Assembly (NCBI GenBank): GCA_028404615.1
Contig: JAOOBT010000010.1
Span: 1-21,183, forward strand
DNA from: Candidatus Pelagibacter sp.
GTDB lineage: Bacteria > Pseudomonadota > Alphaproteobacteria > Pelagibacterales > Pelagibacteraceae
Direction: 5' to 3'
DNA length: 21,183 nt
Numbering within the stretch: position 1 is the first letter of the stretch; every line of letters starts with the position of its first letter. Under the pieces are notes generated by a model. That model worked only from the letters and a program-made list of their open reading frames with translations, was not told where the DNA came from and searched no databases. Positions 5,735 through 13,969 of this stretch are shown here, one piece after another. A program made the translations under genes and the position numbers.

Positions 5735-7123
5735 TTAAATTTGTTTAAGTCTTTTAACAACTTCAGTTTTATTCAAAGATAAAATAACATCATATAAACC
5801 TGGTCCAAATCTTGAACCTACTAATGCTATTCTTAGAGGCTGACCCACGCCCTTAAAATTAGTCTTATGCTTATCTATTAGGTATTTAATTATAGGTTCT
5901 AAAGCTTCCCTAGATAAAGAGGATAGTTTTTCATATTCACTAATAAAGTCGTTAATTACTTTCTTAGACAAATCATCAATAAGTTTTTTATCATCTGTAC
6001 CAATCTCAATTTTATCGTTAATAATGTACTGCGCGTTATTCCAAATATCTTGTAAGGTTTTTGCTTTATTTTTTAAAAAGCTCATTGATTTAAAAAGCAC
6101 CTCCTCTTTTGATTGATCTATAGGTTTTTCATATTTCGAAACGTATTCTTTAAAAAAATTAAAAAGTTTTTTTTCGTCTATAGTTTTTATGTAAGTTTCG
6201 TTTATTGAATAAATTCTATTCATATCAAGTTTTGAAGGTGATTTTCCAACTCCACTAAGGTCAAATAAGTCAATGCTTTCTTGCTTAGTAAAAATTTCTT
6301 TATCTCTATAAGACCATCCTAATCTTAATAAATAATTTCTTAAAGCATCTGAGATAATTCCAATTTTTACATAATCTTCTAGAGTAGAGGCGTTATCTCT
6401 TTTAGATAATTTTTTCCCTTTTTCACTATGAATTAACGGAATGTGAGCAAAGTTTGGAACTTTCCAGCCCATGGCGTCATAGATTTGTTTTTGTTTAAAA
6501 GAATTAATCATATGATCGTCACCCCTAATTACATGAGTAATTTTCATCTCATGGTCATCGACTGTAGCTGACAACTGGTATGTTGGAGATTTATCTTTTC
6601 TTAGTATTATAAAATCTTCAATTGTGGAATTTGAGATATTTCTTTCTCCTTGAACCAAATCTTTTATGATGGTGTTACCTGAAATTTTACTCTTAAATCT
6701 GATTACTGGTTTTACACCTACAGGAATTTTAAGATCTTTAGAATCTCTCCACTTTCTATTATAAACATATGGTATACCTTGTTTTTTACATTTCTCTTTT
6801 TGTTCATTTATTTCTTCTTCTGAACAATAACATTCATAAGCAAAACCTTTTTTAATAAGCTCTTCAGCAACCGCAATGTGTTTGCTTATATTTTTAGATT
6901 GAATATATTCTTCACCATCATGCTCAATTCCCAGCCATGACAATGAGGAAATAATTTGTTTTTTAAATTCGTCTTTTGACCTTTCTTTATCAGTATCTTC
7001 AATTCTTAAGAAATATTTGCCTTTGTTTTTCTTTGCTAAAAGCCAATTGAATAAAGCTGTTCGAACACCACCGATATGAAGAGGCCCAGTAGGAGAGGGC
7101 GCAAACCTACAATTAAAAGACAT
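5735..7123 (-). CDS. gltX: glutamyl-tRNA synthetase
   Basis: GltX charges tRNA with glutamate in the cytoplasm. At 462 residues it is of typical class Ic length. Seen: FAPSPTGPLHIGG with the HIGH-type signature at 16-19, LRIEDTD at 39-45, the CYC motif at 98-100 followed by SEEEI, HVIRGDDH at 197-204, and the KMSKS-type KLSKR at 238-242. The C-terminal anticodon-binding domain includes the LRIALVGSRFGPGL-like ending. Many alphaproteobacteria have two GltX forms, one of them able to misacylate tRNA-Gln for GatCAB; which form this is cannot be told by eye. It begins 19 bp after lexA and ends directly against the nuclease start, making a tight leftward unit. Confidence 0.97.
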   Translation of the reverse strand: MSFNCRFAPSPTGPLHIGGVRTALFNWLLAKKNKGKYFLRIEDTDKERSKDEFKKQIISSLSWLGIEHDGEEYIQSKNISKHIAVAEELIKKGFAYECYCSEEEINEQKEKCKKQGIPYVYNRKWRDSKDLKIPVGVKPVIRFKSKISGNTIIKDLVQGERNISNSTIEDFIILRKDKSPTYQLSATVDDHEMKITHVIRGDDHMINSFKQKQIYDAMGWKVPNFAHIPLIHSEKGKKLSKRDNASTLEDYVKIGIISDALRNYLLRLGWSYRDKEIFTKQESIDLFDLSGVGKSPSKLDMNRIYSINETYIKTIDEKKLFNFFKEYVSKYEKPIDQSKEEVLFKSMSFLKNKAKTLQDIWNNAQYIINDKIEIGTDDKKLIDDLSKKVINDFISEYEKLSSLSREALEPIIKYLIDKHKTNFKGVGQPLRIALVGSRFGPGLYDVILSLNKTEVVKRLKQI

Positions 7124-7142
7124 TTCTATTAATTAGACTATT

Positions 7143-7835
7143 TTAGTGAAAGTTTCTATATAAAGAAACAAGTTTACCTTGAATTTTTATTCTATTTGCG
7201 GCGTAAATTTTTGTACCGTAATTTCTATTTGCAGCTTCTAGAGCAATAGTGTTTCCTTTTTTTCTTACTCTTTTTAAAGTTGCCTCTTGGTCATCGATTA
7301 AAACAACTGCAATTTGACCACTGTCTACATTTGAGGTTTTCTTAACGATTACTGTATCGCCATCATTGATTCCAGCTTCAATCATAGAGTCACCTTTTAC
7401 TTTTAATCCATAATGCTCACCATTATTCTCTAAATCTTCAGGCAAAGCCACTCTATCAACTTCTTGTTGAATTGCTTCAATCGGTGTTCCTGCAGCAATA
7501 CTTCCTAAAACAGATACATCAGTTGATTTTGTTTTTTCTTTATCAAGTCCACCTTTTATTACGCTTGGTGTAAAAGTATTAAAAATATCATTAGCACTCG
7601 CATTTTCTGGTAATTTAACAACTTCCAGAGCTCTTGCTTTATGTGCTAATCTTTTTACAAATCCTCGCTCCTCTAATGCTGAGATTAATCTATGAATTCC
7701 TGATTTCGACTTAAGGTTGAGTGAATTTTTCATCTCCTCATATGATGGAGAAATACCAGAAGATCTAATCTTCTTATTAATGAATATTAGTAAGTTTTTT
7801 TGTTTTTTTGTAAGCATAGAACAAACCTCGTACAT
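7143..7835 (-). CDS. lexA: LexA SOS repressor (true start probably at 7817)
   Basis: LexA represses SOS genes and is inactivated by RecA-stimulated self-cleavage. Numbered from the ATG at 7835, the winged-helix domain occupies about 7-75 (LTKKQKNLL, GISPSYEEM, GIHRLISALEERGFV). The cleavage site is A115-G116 in IAAGTP, and the catalytic dyad is S150 (KGDSM) and K187 (ATLKRV). The C-terminus ends in the usual LVSLYRNF form. The first six residues (MYEVCS) are not seen in the family, whereas MLTKKQ from the ATG at 7817 is the standard alphaproteobacterial start. The region 7818-7835 also belongs to the operator, so I favour 7817 (224 residues). The gene lies 52 bp downstream of trpC in the same direction and carries its own operator, which implies autoregulation. 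Confidence 0.96.
   Translation of the reverse strand: MYEVCSMLTKKQKNLLIFINKKIRSSGISPSYEEMKNSLNLKSKSGIHRLISALEERGFVKRLAHKARALEVVKLPENASANDIFNTFTPSVIKGGLDKEKTKSTDVSVLGSIAAGTPIEAIQQEVDRVALPEDLENNGEHYGLKVKGDSMIEAGINDGDTVIVKKTSNVDSGQIAVVLIDDQEATLKRVRKKGNTIALEAANRNYGTKIYAANRIKIQGKLVSLYRNFH
7819..7833 (-). promoter_or_regulatory. second, degenerate LexA half-site pair
   Basis: On the plus strand GAAC (7819-7822), seven bases, then GTAC (7830-7833): on the lexA strand this is GTAC-N7-GTTC, one mismatch from the LexA box consensus. It sits immediately upstream of the preferred ATG at 7817, with seven bases between it and the perfect box. It may allow cooperative binding of a second LexA dimer or may be chance. 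Confidence 0.45.
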
Positions 7836-7839
7836 TTAT

Positions 7840-7854
7840 GTTCTATAAAAGTTC
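7840..7854 (+). promoter_or_regulatory. LexA operator (SOS box), GTTC-N7-GTTC
   Basis: On the plus strand GTTC at 7840-7843 and GTTC at 7851-7854 are separated by exactly seven bases (TATAAAA). This is the established alphaproteobacterial LexA binding motif GTTC-N7-GTTC. On the lexA (minus) strand it reads GAAC-N7-GAAC and includes a TATAGA that could serve as the -10 element. It lies 23 bp upstream of the preferred lexA start at 7817. Confidence 0.9.
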
Positions 7855-7887
7855 TATTTAAATTACAACTTGAAATAAGCCCTTATT

Positions 7888-8682
7888 TTATTGAATTATT
7901 TGAGTAAATCTTTTTAATAATTCAGCAGGATTGTCAGATTTTAAAAGTGATTCACCAATTAGAAAATTTTTTATTCCTGTCTTTTCATAAATATATTTAG
8001 CATCAGTTTCATTCTTAATCCCACTTTCTGAAATGATAGGGCCTTTATGTTCTTTCAATGTTTCAAAAATAGAAATCGTATTATTTATAGAGATATCTAA
8101 TGTTTTTAAATTTCTATTATTAATCCCAATTAAAGCATTTTCATACTTTAAAGCATTTTCAGCTTCTTTATTATCGTGCACCTCAACTATAATTGAAAGT
8201 TTATGTCTCATTGCTTCAGTATAAATTTCATCTGCTAATTTAGCATCTAAAGCAGCAATTATGATTAAAATACAATCACTACCATAACTTTTAGATAAAG
8301 CGATTTGGTAAGGATCAATGAAAAAATCTTTAGCTAAAATAGGAATTTTAAATTTATTTTTAATATCTCTTATATAATCAAGTTTACCAAGAAAGTGTTT
8401 TTCTTCGGTTAAAACTGAAAGGCAAGTAGCACCATTATCTACGTACATTTTTGCGATATTTAAATGATTAAAATTTTTTACTAACTCTCCGGCAGAAGGG
8501 CTTGCTTTTTTTATTTCTGTTATTAATGATACTCCTTTATTGTTAGCTATAACTTTTTTAAAATTTAAAAAGTTATTTAAAGATTTAATTGTATTCTCTA
8601 TAGAATCCAAAGAATTTAGCTTTTTAGTAGCTTTTAAAGACTCTTTTTTATCCTCGATAATTTTATCTAAAACATTAGCCAT
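7888..8682 (-). CDS. trpC: indole-3-glycerol-phosphate synthase
   Basis: TrpC closes the ring of CdRP to indole-3-glycerol phosphate in tryptophan synthesis. The 264-residue single-domain TIM barrel is not fused to TrpF. Catalytic and phosphate-site motifs are intact: EIKKASPSAG with E56 and K58, SVLTEEKHFLG at 89-99, LAKDFF with K118, VEVH with E167, INNRNL at 187-192, SESGI at 218-222 and GES at 243-245. Its ATG overlaps the trpD stop by one base (TAATG), so the genes are translationally coupled. In many alphaproteobacteria moaC and moeA follow trpC; here lexA follows directly, 52 bp away. Confidence 0.97.
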   Translation of the reverse strand: MANVLDKIIEDKKESLKATKKLNSLDSIENTIKSLNNFLNFKKVIANNKGVSLITEIKKASPSAGELVKNFNHLNIAKMYVDNGATCLSVLTEEKHFLGKLDYIRDIKNKFKIPILAKDFFIDPYQIALSKSYGSDCILIIIAALDAKLADEIYTEAMRHKLSIIVEVHDNKEAENALKYENALIGINNRNLKTLDISINNTISIFETLKEHKGPIISESGIKNETDAKYIYEKTGIKNFLIGESLLKSDNPAELLKRFTQIIQ

Positions 8683-9677
8683 TATTTTGATTGTAATTTT
8701 GTCAAATGTTCAAAAACTTTACCAGAACTTAGATGTTTGTTAACTTTTTCAAAAGCATTTTTAAAATCATTTTCTTTTCCCGAAACAATTAATCCAGCAG
8801 CAGCGTTTAAAGCAACTGATTGTGAGAACTCATTAGAAGTTCCTTTATAAATATCTATAATTTTTTCAGCATTATAATCTGCATTTTTACCTTTTAAATT
8901 TTCTTTATCGCCTTCACTAATACCAAGATCTTTTGGATCAATTATAAATTCACTTATTGTGCCATCTTTTAATTCCACAATATCAGTTTTTGCAAAAGGT
9001 GAAATTTCATCCATTCCATCTTGACTATGAACAATATAAGCGTGCACAACATTGTTTTCTTTTAAAGCTTCAGCAAATGGCATCATCCATTTTTTGTCGA
9101 AAACACCAATCACTTGTCTTTTTACCTGGGCCGGACTACTTAAAGGACCAATTAAATTAAAAATTGTTTTCTTTCCCATCTTTTTTCTTGCAGGCCCTAC
9201 ATGTTTCATAGCCGAGTGATAATTTGGAGCAAACATAAAAGCAAAATTGAAAGTTTTAATGCTTTCTTCAGCTTCGTTTGGCTTTAAATTAATATTTATT
9301 TTTAAAGCCTCTAAAACATCTGCTGAACCACAATTAGATGAAACAGCTTTATTACCATGTTTTGCTACTTTAACACCCGTGCTAGCTAAAACAATTGCAG
9401 CAGCTGTAGAAATATTTAAAGAATTTTGACCGTCTCCGCCTGTTCCACACGTATCAATAGTGTTTGGATCGCAAGAAACTTTTGTTGCTTTATCTCTTAG
9501 GACAAAGATGCCCCCCGCTAATTCATCTTTTGTTTCACCTTTTTTTATTAAAGCCTCTAGAATTTCAATAATTTGATTTTCAGCGTGCTTGCCTTCCATT
9601 AAATCTGAAAATAAAGATTTACTTTCCTCAAATGAAAGGTGTTGACCTTGTTTTAATTTAGCTGATATATCAGACAT
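8682..9677 (-). CDS. trpD: anthranilate phosphoribosyltransferase
   Basis: TrpD transfers the phosphoribosyl group of PRPP to anthranilate. The 331 residues match the family length. Seen: the PRPP-binding DTCGTGGDG at 75-83, LNISTAAA at 87-94, KHGNKAVSSNCGSADVLEAL starting at 107, the anthranilate-site stretch FMFAPNYHSAMKHVGPAR at 147-164, and FNLIGPLSSPA at 173-183. The gene is stand-alone, not fused to trpG as in some gamma-proteobacteria. It starts one base after the trpG stop and overlaps trpC by one base. All expected motifs are intact. Confidence 0.97.
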   Translation of the reverse strand: MSDISAKLKQGQHLSFEESKSLFSDLMEGKHAENQIIEILEALIKKGETKDELAGGIFVLRDKATKVSCDPNTIDTCGTGGDGQNSLNISTAAAIVLASTGVKVAKHGNKAVSSNCGSADVLEALKININLKPNEAEESIKTFNFAFMFAPNYHSAMKHVGPARKKMGKKTIFNLIGPLSSPAQVKRQVIGVFDKKWMMPFAEALKENNVVHAYIVHSQDGMDEISPFAKTDIVELKDGTISEFIIDPKDLGISEGDKENLKGKNADYNAEKIIDIYKGTSNEFSQSVALNAAAGLIVSGKENDFKNAFEKVNKHLSSGKVFEHLTKLQSK

Positions 9678-9678
9678 A

Positions 9679-10245
9679 TTAATTTGTGATAAAATTTTTA
9701 ATTAATTTCATTCCCATCTTAGTACTTATGCTCTCAGGATGAAACTGAAACCCATGAATATTATAGTTTTTATGCATTAACCCCATAATTGTCTTATTTT
9801 TAGTTTCTGCGGTAATTATCAAGTTTTTTGGGAACTTTTTACGATCTACTACAAGACTGTGATATCTAGTGGCTTCAAAATTATTTTGGATATTTTTAAA
9901 AAGACCTATTTTTTGGTGTTTAATTTTACTCGTTTTCCCGTGCATTAAATTTTTAGCTCTCACTATTTTTCCACCAAAAACCTGACCAATGATTTGATGG
10001 CCTAAACATACTCCGAGTATAGGTATTCTTTTATGAACTTCCTTTACTATTTTTAAACAATTACCAGCTTGGTTAGGATTACCTGGTCCTGGTGAAATAA
10101 CAATTTTATCATATCTTTTTCTTAAAATTGTTTTGCCATCAATTTTATCATTTCTTACAACATCTATATTTTTTTTAAAATTTGAAATGTAATGATATAA
10201 ATTATAAGTAAAACTATCGTAGTTATCTATTAGTAAAATTTTCAT
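9679..10245 (-). CDS. trpG: anthranilate synthase component II (glutamine amidotransferase)
   Basis: TrpG hydrolyses glutamine and passes ammonia to TrpE. At 188 residues it has the class I amidotransferase triad: nucleophile C80 in GVCLGHQ, and H169 and E171 in FQFHPES. It also has the oxyanion loop SPGPGNP at 51-57 and MHGKTS at 101-106. In bacteria with a single copy the same protein often doubles as PabA for folate synthesis, which is possible here because no pabA is visible in the window, but this cannot be decided from the sequence. Its ATG directly abuts the trpE stop, and trpD begins one base after its own stop. Confidence 0.96.
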   Translation of the reverse strand: MKILLIDNYDSFTYNLYHYISNFKKNIDVVRNDKIDGKTILRKRYDKIVISPGPGNPNQAGNCLKIVKEVHKRIPILGVCLGHQIIGQVFGGKIVRAKNLMHGKTSKIKHQKIGLFKNIQNNFEATRYHSLVVDRKKFPKNLIITAETKNKTIMGLMHKNYNIHGFQFHPESISTKMGMKLIKNFITN

Positions 10246-11703
10246 TTAATCAACCGCTCTCATTAATGCCTTCGCTTTATTTACTGTTTCAGCGAACTCT
10301 TTTGCAGGTTTACTATCTGCAACTACACCAGCACCAGCCTGCACATAAATTTTTTTATCTTTAATTAAGGCTGTTCTTAAAGCAATGCATGTATCAAATT
10401 CACCATTAGGAGTAAAATAACCAATACCTCCTGCGTAAAGTTTCCTTTTATTTTTTTCTAATTCGTCAATTATCTCCATAGCTCTTATTTTAGGTGCTCC
10501 GCTAACTGTTCCAGCAGGAAAGCCTGATAACAAAGTCTCAAACAAAGAGAATTTATTATTAAATTTACCTATAACATTAGAGACGATATGCATTACATGA
10601 GAATATCTCTCAACTTTGAATTTTTCAGTTACTTTAACGGTATTTACTTTAGAAACTTTTCCAACATCATTTCTCCCAAGATCTAATAACATTAAATGTT
10701 CAGCTAATTCTTTTTTATCTTTTAAAAGATCTAATTCATATTTTTTATCTTCTTTAATATTTTTTCCTCTAGGTCTAGTGCCTGCAATCGGTCTAATTGT
10801 TACTTCTCCGTTTCTAAGTCTAACTAATATTTCGGGACTACTGCCTAAAATATTAAAATCTTTGTAATTAAAATAAAACATAAAAGGTGAGGGGTTAGAT
10901 TTTCTCAAATGATTGTAAATCTCTATTGGTGTTTTATTTATTTTTCTTTCAAATCTCTGACTTAAAACAACTTGAAATATATCCCCTTTTGCAATGTAAG
11001 TTTTTGCTTTTTTAACAAGTGATTTAAATCTTTCTTTTGAGGTATTAGATTTTGTTAAATTTTTATTAGGTTTAAATGTGAATTGTTCCGGAAGCTTAAT
11101 ATTTTCGAAATCTTCATATAGATTTAATCGCTTATTAATTCCATCAAATTCTTTTTTGTAATTTTTAATTTTTGTATCAGAGTAAACGTTTTCAATATAA
11201 AAGATCTTTTTTTTAACATTATCATAAATTACTAAATTTTTAGGTCTTGCTAATCTAACATCAGGTATTTTGAGATCATCCTTGCATGTGCTAGGAATTT
11301 TCTCAATATAACGAATTACATCATAAGAAAAATAACCTACAAGCATTGAAGACATTGCAGGTAATTGATTTGGGATTTTAATTTTAAATTCCTTAATAAG
11401 TTTATTAACGTATTTTAATGGATCAGATTTAATTTTTGTTTTTCTGCCTGAACTATTAAGGGTAATTATGTTTTTATTTATATCCCATATTTTATCTGGG
11501 TTATGACCAATTATAGTGTATCGACCTTTTATTGTTCCTTTTTCAACTGATTCAAAAATAAAGCTATCTTTTTCAGCTAATAAAAATCTAAAAAGGTTTT
11601 CTACTTTGTAGTATTGATTGAATGATTTCGTTCTAAATAAAATTTGATGTTTTTTTTTAGAATGATTTTTTTTAAATTCTTTAAAACTTATATTTAACTT
11701 CAT
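10246..11703 (-). CDS. trpE: anthranilate synthase component I
   Basis: TrpE converts chorismate to anthranilate with ammonia supplied by TrpG. It has 485 residues. The N-terminal regulatory domain contains FIFESVEKG, the position of the LLES-type tryptophan-feedback motif, followed by GRYTIIG. The C-terminal chorismate-binding domain shows GDIFQVVLSQRF, SPEILVRL, PIAGTRPRG, LDLGRNDVGKV, FPAGTVSGAPK, YAGGIGYF and QAGAGVVADS. Its start overlaps the ppiD stop as ATGA, leaving no room for a trp leader peptide or attenuator. Transcription therefore probably enters from the ppiD promoter at 13158-13220 or from inside ppiD. TrpE and PabB are similar; the adjacent trpG, trpD and trpC and the feedback motif favour TrpE. 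Confidence 0.96.
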   Translation of the reverse strand: MKLNISFKEFKKNHSKKKHQILFRTKSFNQYYKVENLFRFLLAEKDSFIFESVEKGTIKGRYTIIGHNPDKIWDINKNIITLNSSGRKTKIKSDPLKYVNKLIKEFKIKIPNQLPAMSSMLVGYFSYDVIRYIEKIPSTCKDDLKIPDVRLARPKNLVIYDNVKKKIFYIENVYSDTKIKNYKKEFDGINKRLNLYEDFENIKLPEQFTFKPNKNLTKSNTSKERFKSLVKKAKTYIAKGDIFQVVLSQRFERKINKTPIEIYNHLRKSNPSPFMFYFNYKDFNILGSSPEILVRLRNGEVTIRPIAGTRPRGKNIKEDKKYELDLLKDKKELAEHLMLLDLGRNDVGKVSKVNTVKVTEKFKVERYSHVMHIVSNVIGKFNNKFSLFETLLSGFPAGTVSGAPKIRAMEIIDELEKNKRKLYAGGIGYFTPNGEFDTCIALRTALIKDKKIYVQAGAGVVADSKPAKEFAETVNKAKALMRAVD

Positions 11704-13157
11704 TGAAATGAATTTTTGACACGATCTATGGTTCTTTGATTAATCTCAACTTTATACTTCTGATTAGCACTTTCATCATAAGATTGATATATTTTGTTAA
11801 TCAAGTTTAAACGTGCCTTTGCTTCATATTGTTCAAATTCTTTAACATTTTTATCAAGTTTTTTGTATTCCGTTTTTTTAGTAGATATCAAAAAACTTTT
11901 TGTGAGCATACTATTGGTAACTAAATTTATTTCACCGTCTTTTGTTAAAAATATTCTTTTGATTATACCTTCATCAAATACTTCATTTTGTTTTAAATTA
12001 GAAATTTTATAATCTTTTACAAGTAAACCATTATCATCAGCAAATTTTTTAAAGTTATTATCTTTAAAAGCACCTAGGCTTATATCTTTAGCCAATGATG
12101 TATTATTTTCAATTTTTTGTTTAAAACTTAATTGGGCATTAAGAGCCTCTAAAACTTCAGGATCATTCATTGGTCTATTTTTTTTCTCTTCTTCCTTAAT
12201 CTCTGCTAAATAATATTTATTATTTATATTTATTACCTCAGGAGATTGAGGAGTTTTTAAATTATATATTTTTTTGAAGAGATTATCAGGAAGGTTATCC
12301 AACTTTTTTTTAGTTTCACTTTCTTTTTTTGCATTAATCCTATTATACTCTATAATTTTCAAATTATTTGCCGTTGCTGTTTCGTCAAATGTTTGTCCGT
12401 CCAAAACATTATTTTCAATAGTATCTAATTGCTTAAAAAAATTTTCACTATACTCTTTACTACCGCTAATTAATTCTGGCTTAATTTCTGCGTATCTTAT
12501 TGATTTAACTTCAGTAAAAAACACATTTTTGTTTCTCTCATAAAGCTCTTTAATACTTTCTTGAGAAGGTTTATTTTTAGAATGATATTGATCAAGATCT
12601 ATATATTGAATAGTTTTTGTTTGATTTTCTTTTCTAAATTCTTTTACAACTAAAATTTCAGGTATAACTAAACCTCCTGCAAGAGAACTTAAAAACTGTC
12701 TTCTTTTTTCTTGCTCAACAATATTAGCCTCAAACTGAGGAGCCGTTATTCCACTTTTAAGTAAAAACTTTTCATATTCAGTTCTGGAAAATTTATCATC
12801 TTTAAAAAAAGCTTTATCGTTTTTAATAATTTCTCTTAGAGCATTATCATTTACCACAACACCAAGTTTTTCAATTTCTAGCGACATTACTTTTTTACCA
12901 ATATAATCAGACAAAATTTGCTCTACTAGATCTGTTTTAGACAAATTTTTTATCTGTTCCTCGTTGAGATTTAGTCGATTAATATAATTAACAAACTCTT
13001 GTGTACTAATTTTATTCGAGTCTACAGTAGCAATCACGTTTTGATTTCCACCTCTAAAAACATCACCCATTCCCCAGAATACAAAAGGCAGAATGATTAT
13101 CCCTACCAGAAGCTTAAGAAAAAAAGATTTTGATAATTTACCTATTGATGTTGCCAT
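11700..13157 (-). CDS. ppiD: PpiD-like periplasmic folding protein (SurA-N / parvulin type)
   Basis: A 485-residue membrane-anchored protein. Residues 1-11 are polar and basic, 12-30 form one transmembrane helix, and GGNQNVIATVDSNKISTQEFVNYIN begins the SurA_N-type chaperone domain. The rest is helical and Lys/Glu-rich and lies in the periplasm, with a diverged parvulin-like segment in the middle (about 185-330). E. coli PpiD is about 620 residues, so this is a short version, and I could not confirm the parvulin active site by eye; chaperone activity without isomerase activity is possible. Identity is supported by position: ppiD divergent from tpiA and next to trpE is a conserved alphaproteobacterial arrangement. 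It heads the leftward run and overlaps trpE by 4 bp. Confidence 0.85.
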   Translation of the reverse strand: MATSIGKLSKSFFLKLLVGIIILPFVFWGMGDVFRGGNQNVIATVDSNKISTQEFVNYINRLNLNEEQIKNLSKTDLVEQILSDYIGKKVMSLEIEKLGVVVNDNALREIIKNDKAFFKDDKFSRTEYEKFLLKSGITAPQFEANIVEQEKRRQFLSSLAGGLVIPEILVVKEFRKENQTKTIQYIDLDQYHSKNKPSQESIKELYERNKNVFFTEVKSIRYAEIKPELISGSKEYSENFFKQLDTIENNVLDGQTFDETATANNLKIIEYNRINAKKESETKKKLDNLPDNLFKKIYNLKTPQSPEVININNKYYLAEIKEEEKKNRPMNDPEVLEALNAQLSFKQKIENNTSLAKDISLGAFKDNNFKKFADDNGLLVKDYKISNLKQNEVFDEGIIKRIFLTKDGEINLVTNSMLTKSFLISTKKTEYKKLDKNVKEFEQYEAKARLNLINKIYQSYDESANQKYKVEINQRTIDRVKNSFQ

Positions 13158-13220
13158 AATATTAATTTATTAAGTTCAAAATTATACACCTATAAATTAA
13201 ATTTTAAATTAAGGCAAATA
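13158..13220. promoter_or_regulatory. divergent promoter region ppiD-trp / tpiA
   Basis: This 63-bp AT-rich spacer must hold promoters for both directions. For the leftward genes a perfect TATAAT lies on the minus strand at 13186-13181, 24 bp before the ppiD ATG. For tpiA a TATAAA lies at 13191-13196, with a weak TTATTA 18 bp upstream at 13167-13172. An AAGG at 13211-13214, six bases before the tpiA ATG, is one of the few SD-like sites in the window. The element calls are by eye only. Confidence 0.5.
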
Positions 13221-13964
13221 ATGAGATATTTTATTGGAAACTGGAAAATGTTTGGTGTGCCAAAATCTATGGGCATTCTTAACAAAATTAATTCATATTA
13301 CTCTAAAGACATAAATAGAAACAAATACAGAGTAATAATTACGCCTCCTTATACTTTAATTGAGAGTTATTCTAAATATTTCAGAAAAAGGAAGATTTCG
13401 ATAGGATCTCAAAATTGTTATCAAAAGGAACAGTTTTCCTCCAATACTGCTGCTATAAGCCCTTACATGTTAAAGAGTGTTGGTGCAAAATATACTTTAA
13501 TAGGTCATTCAGATAATAGGGGCGAAGGGGATACTGATGCAATGTTAAAAGATAAAGTTAGATATGCTCTTAAAAATAATTTGAAAGTAGTTTTTTGTAT
13601 TGGTGAAAACAAAACAGAGAAAAAAAACAAAAAAACGCTTAGTGTTTTAAAGAGACAATTGACAAAAGTACTAGAAAAAAAATTTAATAAAAATAATTTA
13701 ATTGTTGCTTACGAACCTATTTGGTCTATTGGAACAGGAAAAATTCCTACTACAAATGAATTAAAAAGAACCACAATTCATATTAAAAAAGTATTAAAAG
13801 GAATATTTAAAAAAAATAGTCCAGCTGTACTTTATGGTGGTTCTGTTGATGGTAGCAATGTTGAGATGTTTAAAGAAATAAGAGAAATAGATGGTTTTTT
13901 AATAGGAGGAGCTTCAAAAACCTCAAAAAAATTTATTGATATAATAAAGAATTACTATAGATAA
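13221..13964 (+). CDS. tpiA: triosephosphate isomerase
   Basis: TpiA interconverts dihydroxyacetone phosphate and glyceraldehyde 3-phosphate. It has 247 residues. Catalytic residues are in place: K9 in GNWKM, H96 in IGHS, C126 in CIGE and E165 in AYEPIW, followed by the flexible loop SIGTGKIPT and the phosphate-binding YGGSVDGSN and GFLIGGAS. One stretch is unusual: after the catalytic His the family normally reads HSERR, but here it is HSDNR (97-101 region), replacing the nearly invariant Glu by Asp (D98) and the first Arg by Asn (N99). The fold and all other motifs look normal, so an active enzyme is expected. It is divergent from ppiD and begins the tpiA-secG-pyrG-kdsA-eno series. Confidence 0.96.
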   Translation: MRYFIGNWKMFGVPKSMGILNKINSYYSKDINRNKYRVIITPPYTLIESYSKYFRKRKISIGSQNCYQKEQFSSNTAAISPYMLKSVGAKYTLIGHSDNRGEGDTDAMLKDKVRYALKNNLKVVFCIGENKTEKKNKKTLSVLKRQLTKVLEKKFNKNNLIVAYEPIWSIGTGKIPTTNELKRTTIHIKKVLKGIFKKNSPAVLYGGSVDGSNVEMFKEIREIDGFLIGGASKTSKKFIDIIKNYYR

Positions 13965-13969
13965 ACGTC

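Noticed and set aside
7873..7888. Inverted repeat AAATAAG-CC-CTTATTT between trpC and lexA as a terminator
   Set aside because: The stem is almost all A/T, the loop is only two bases and no U-run follows on the lexA strand; likely composition.
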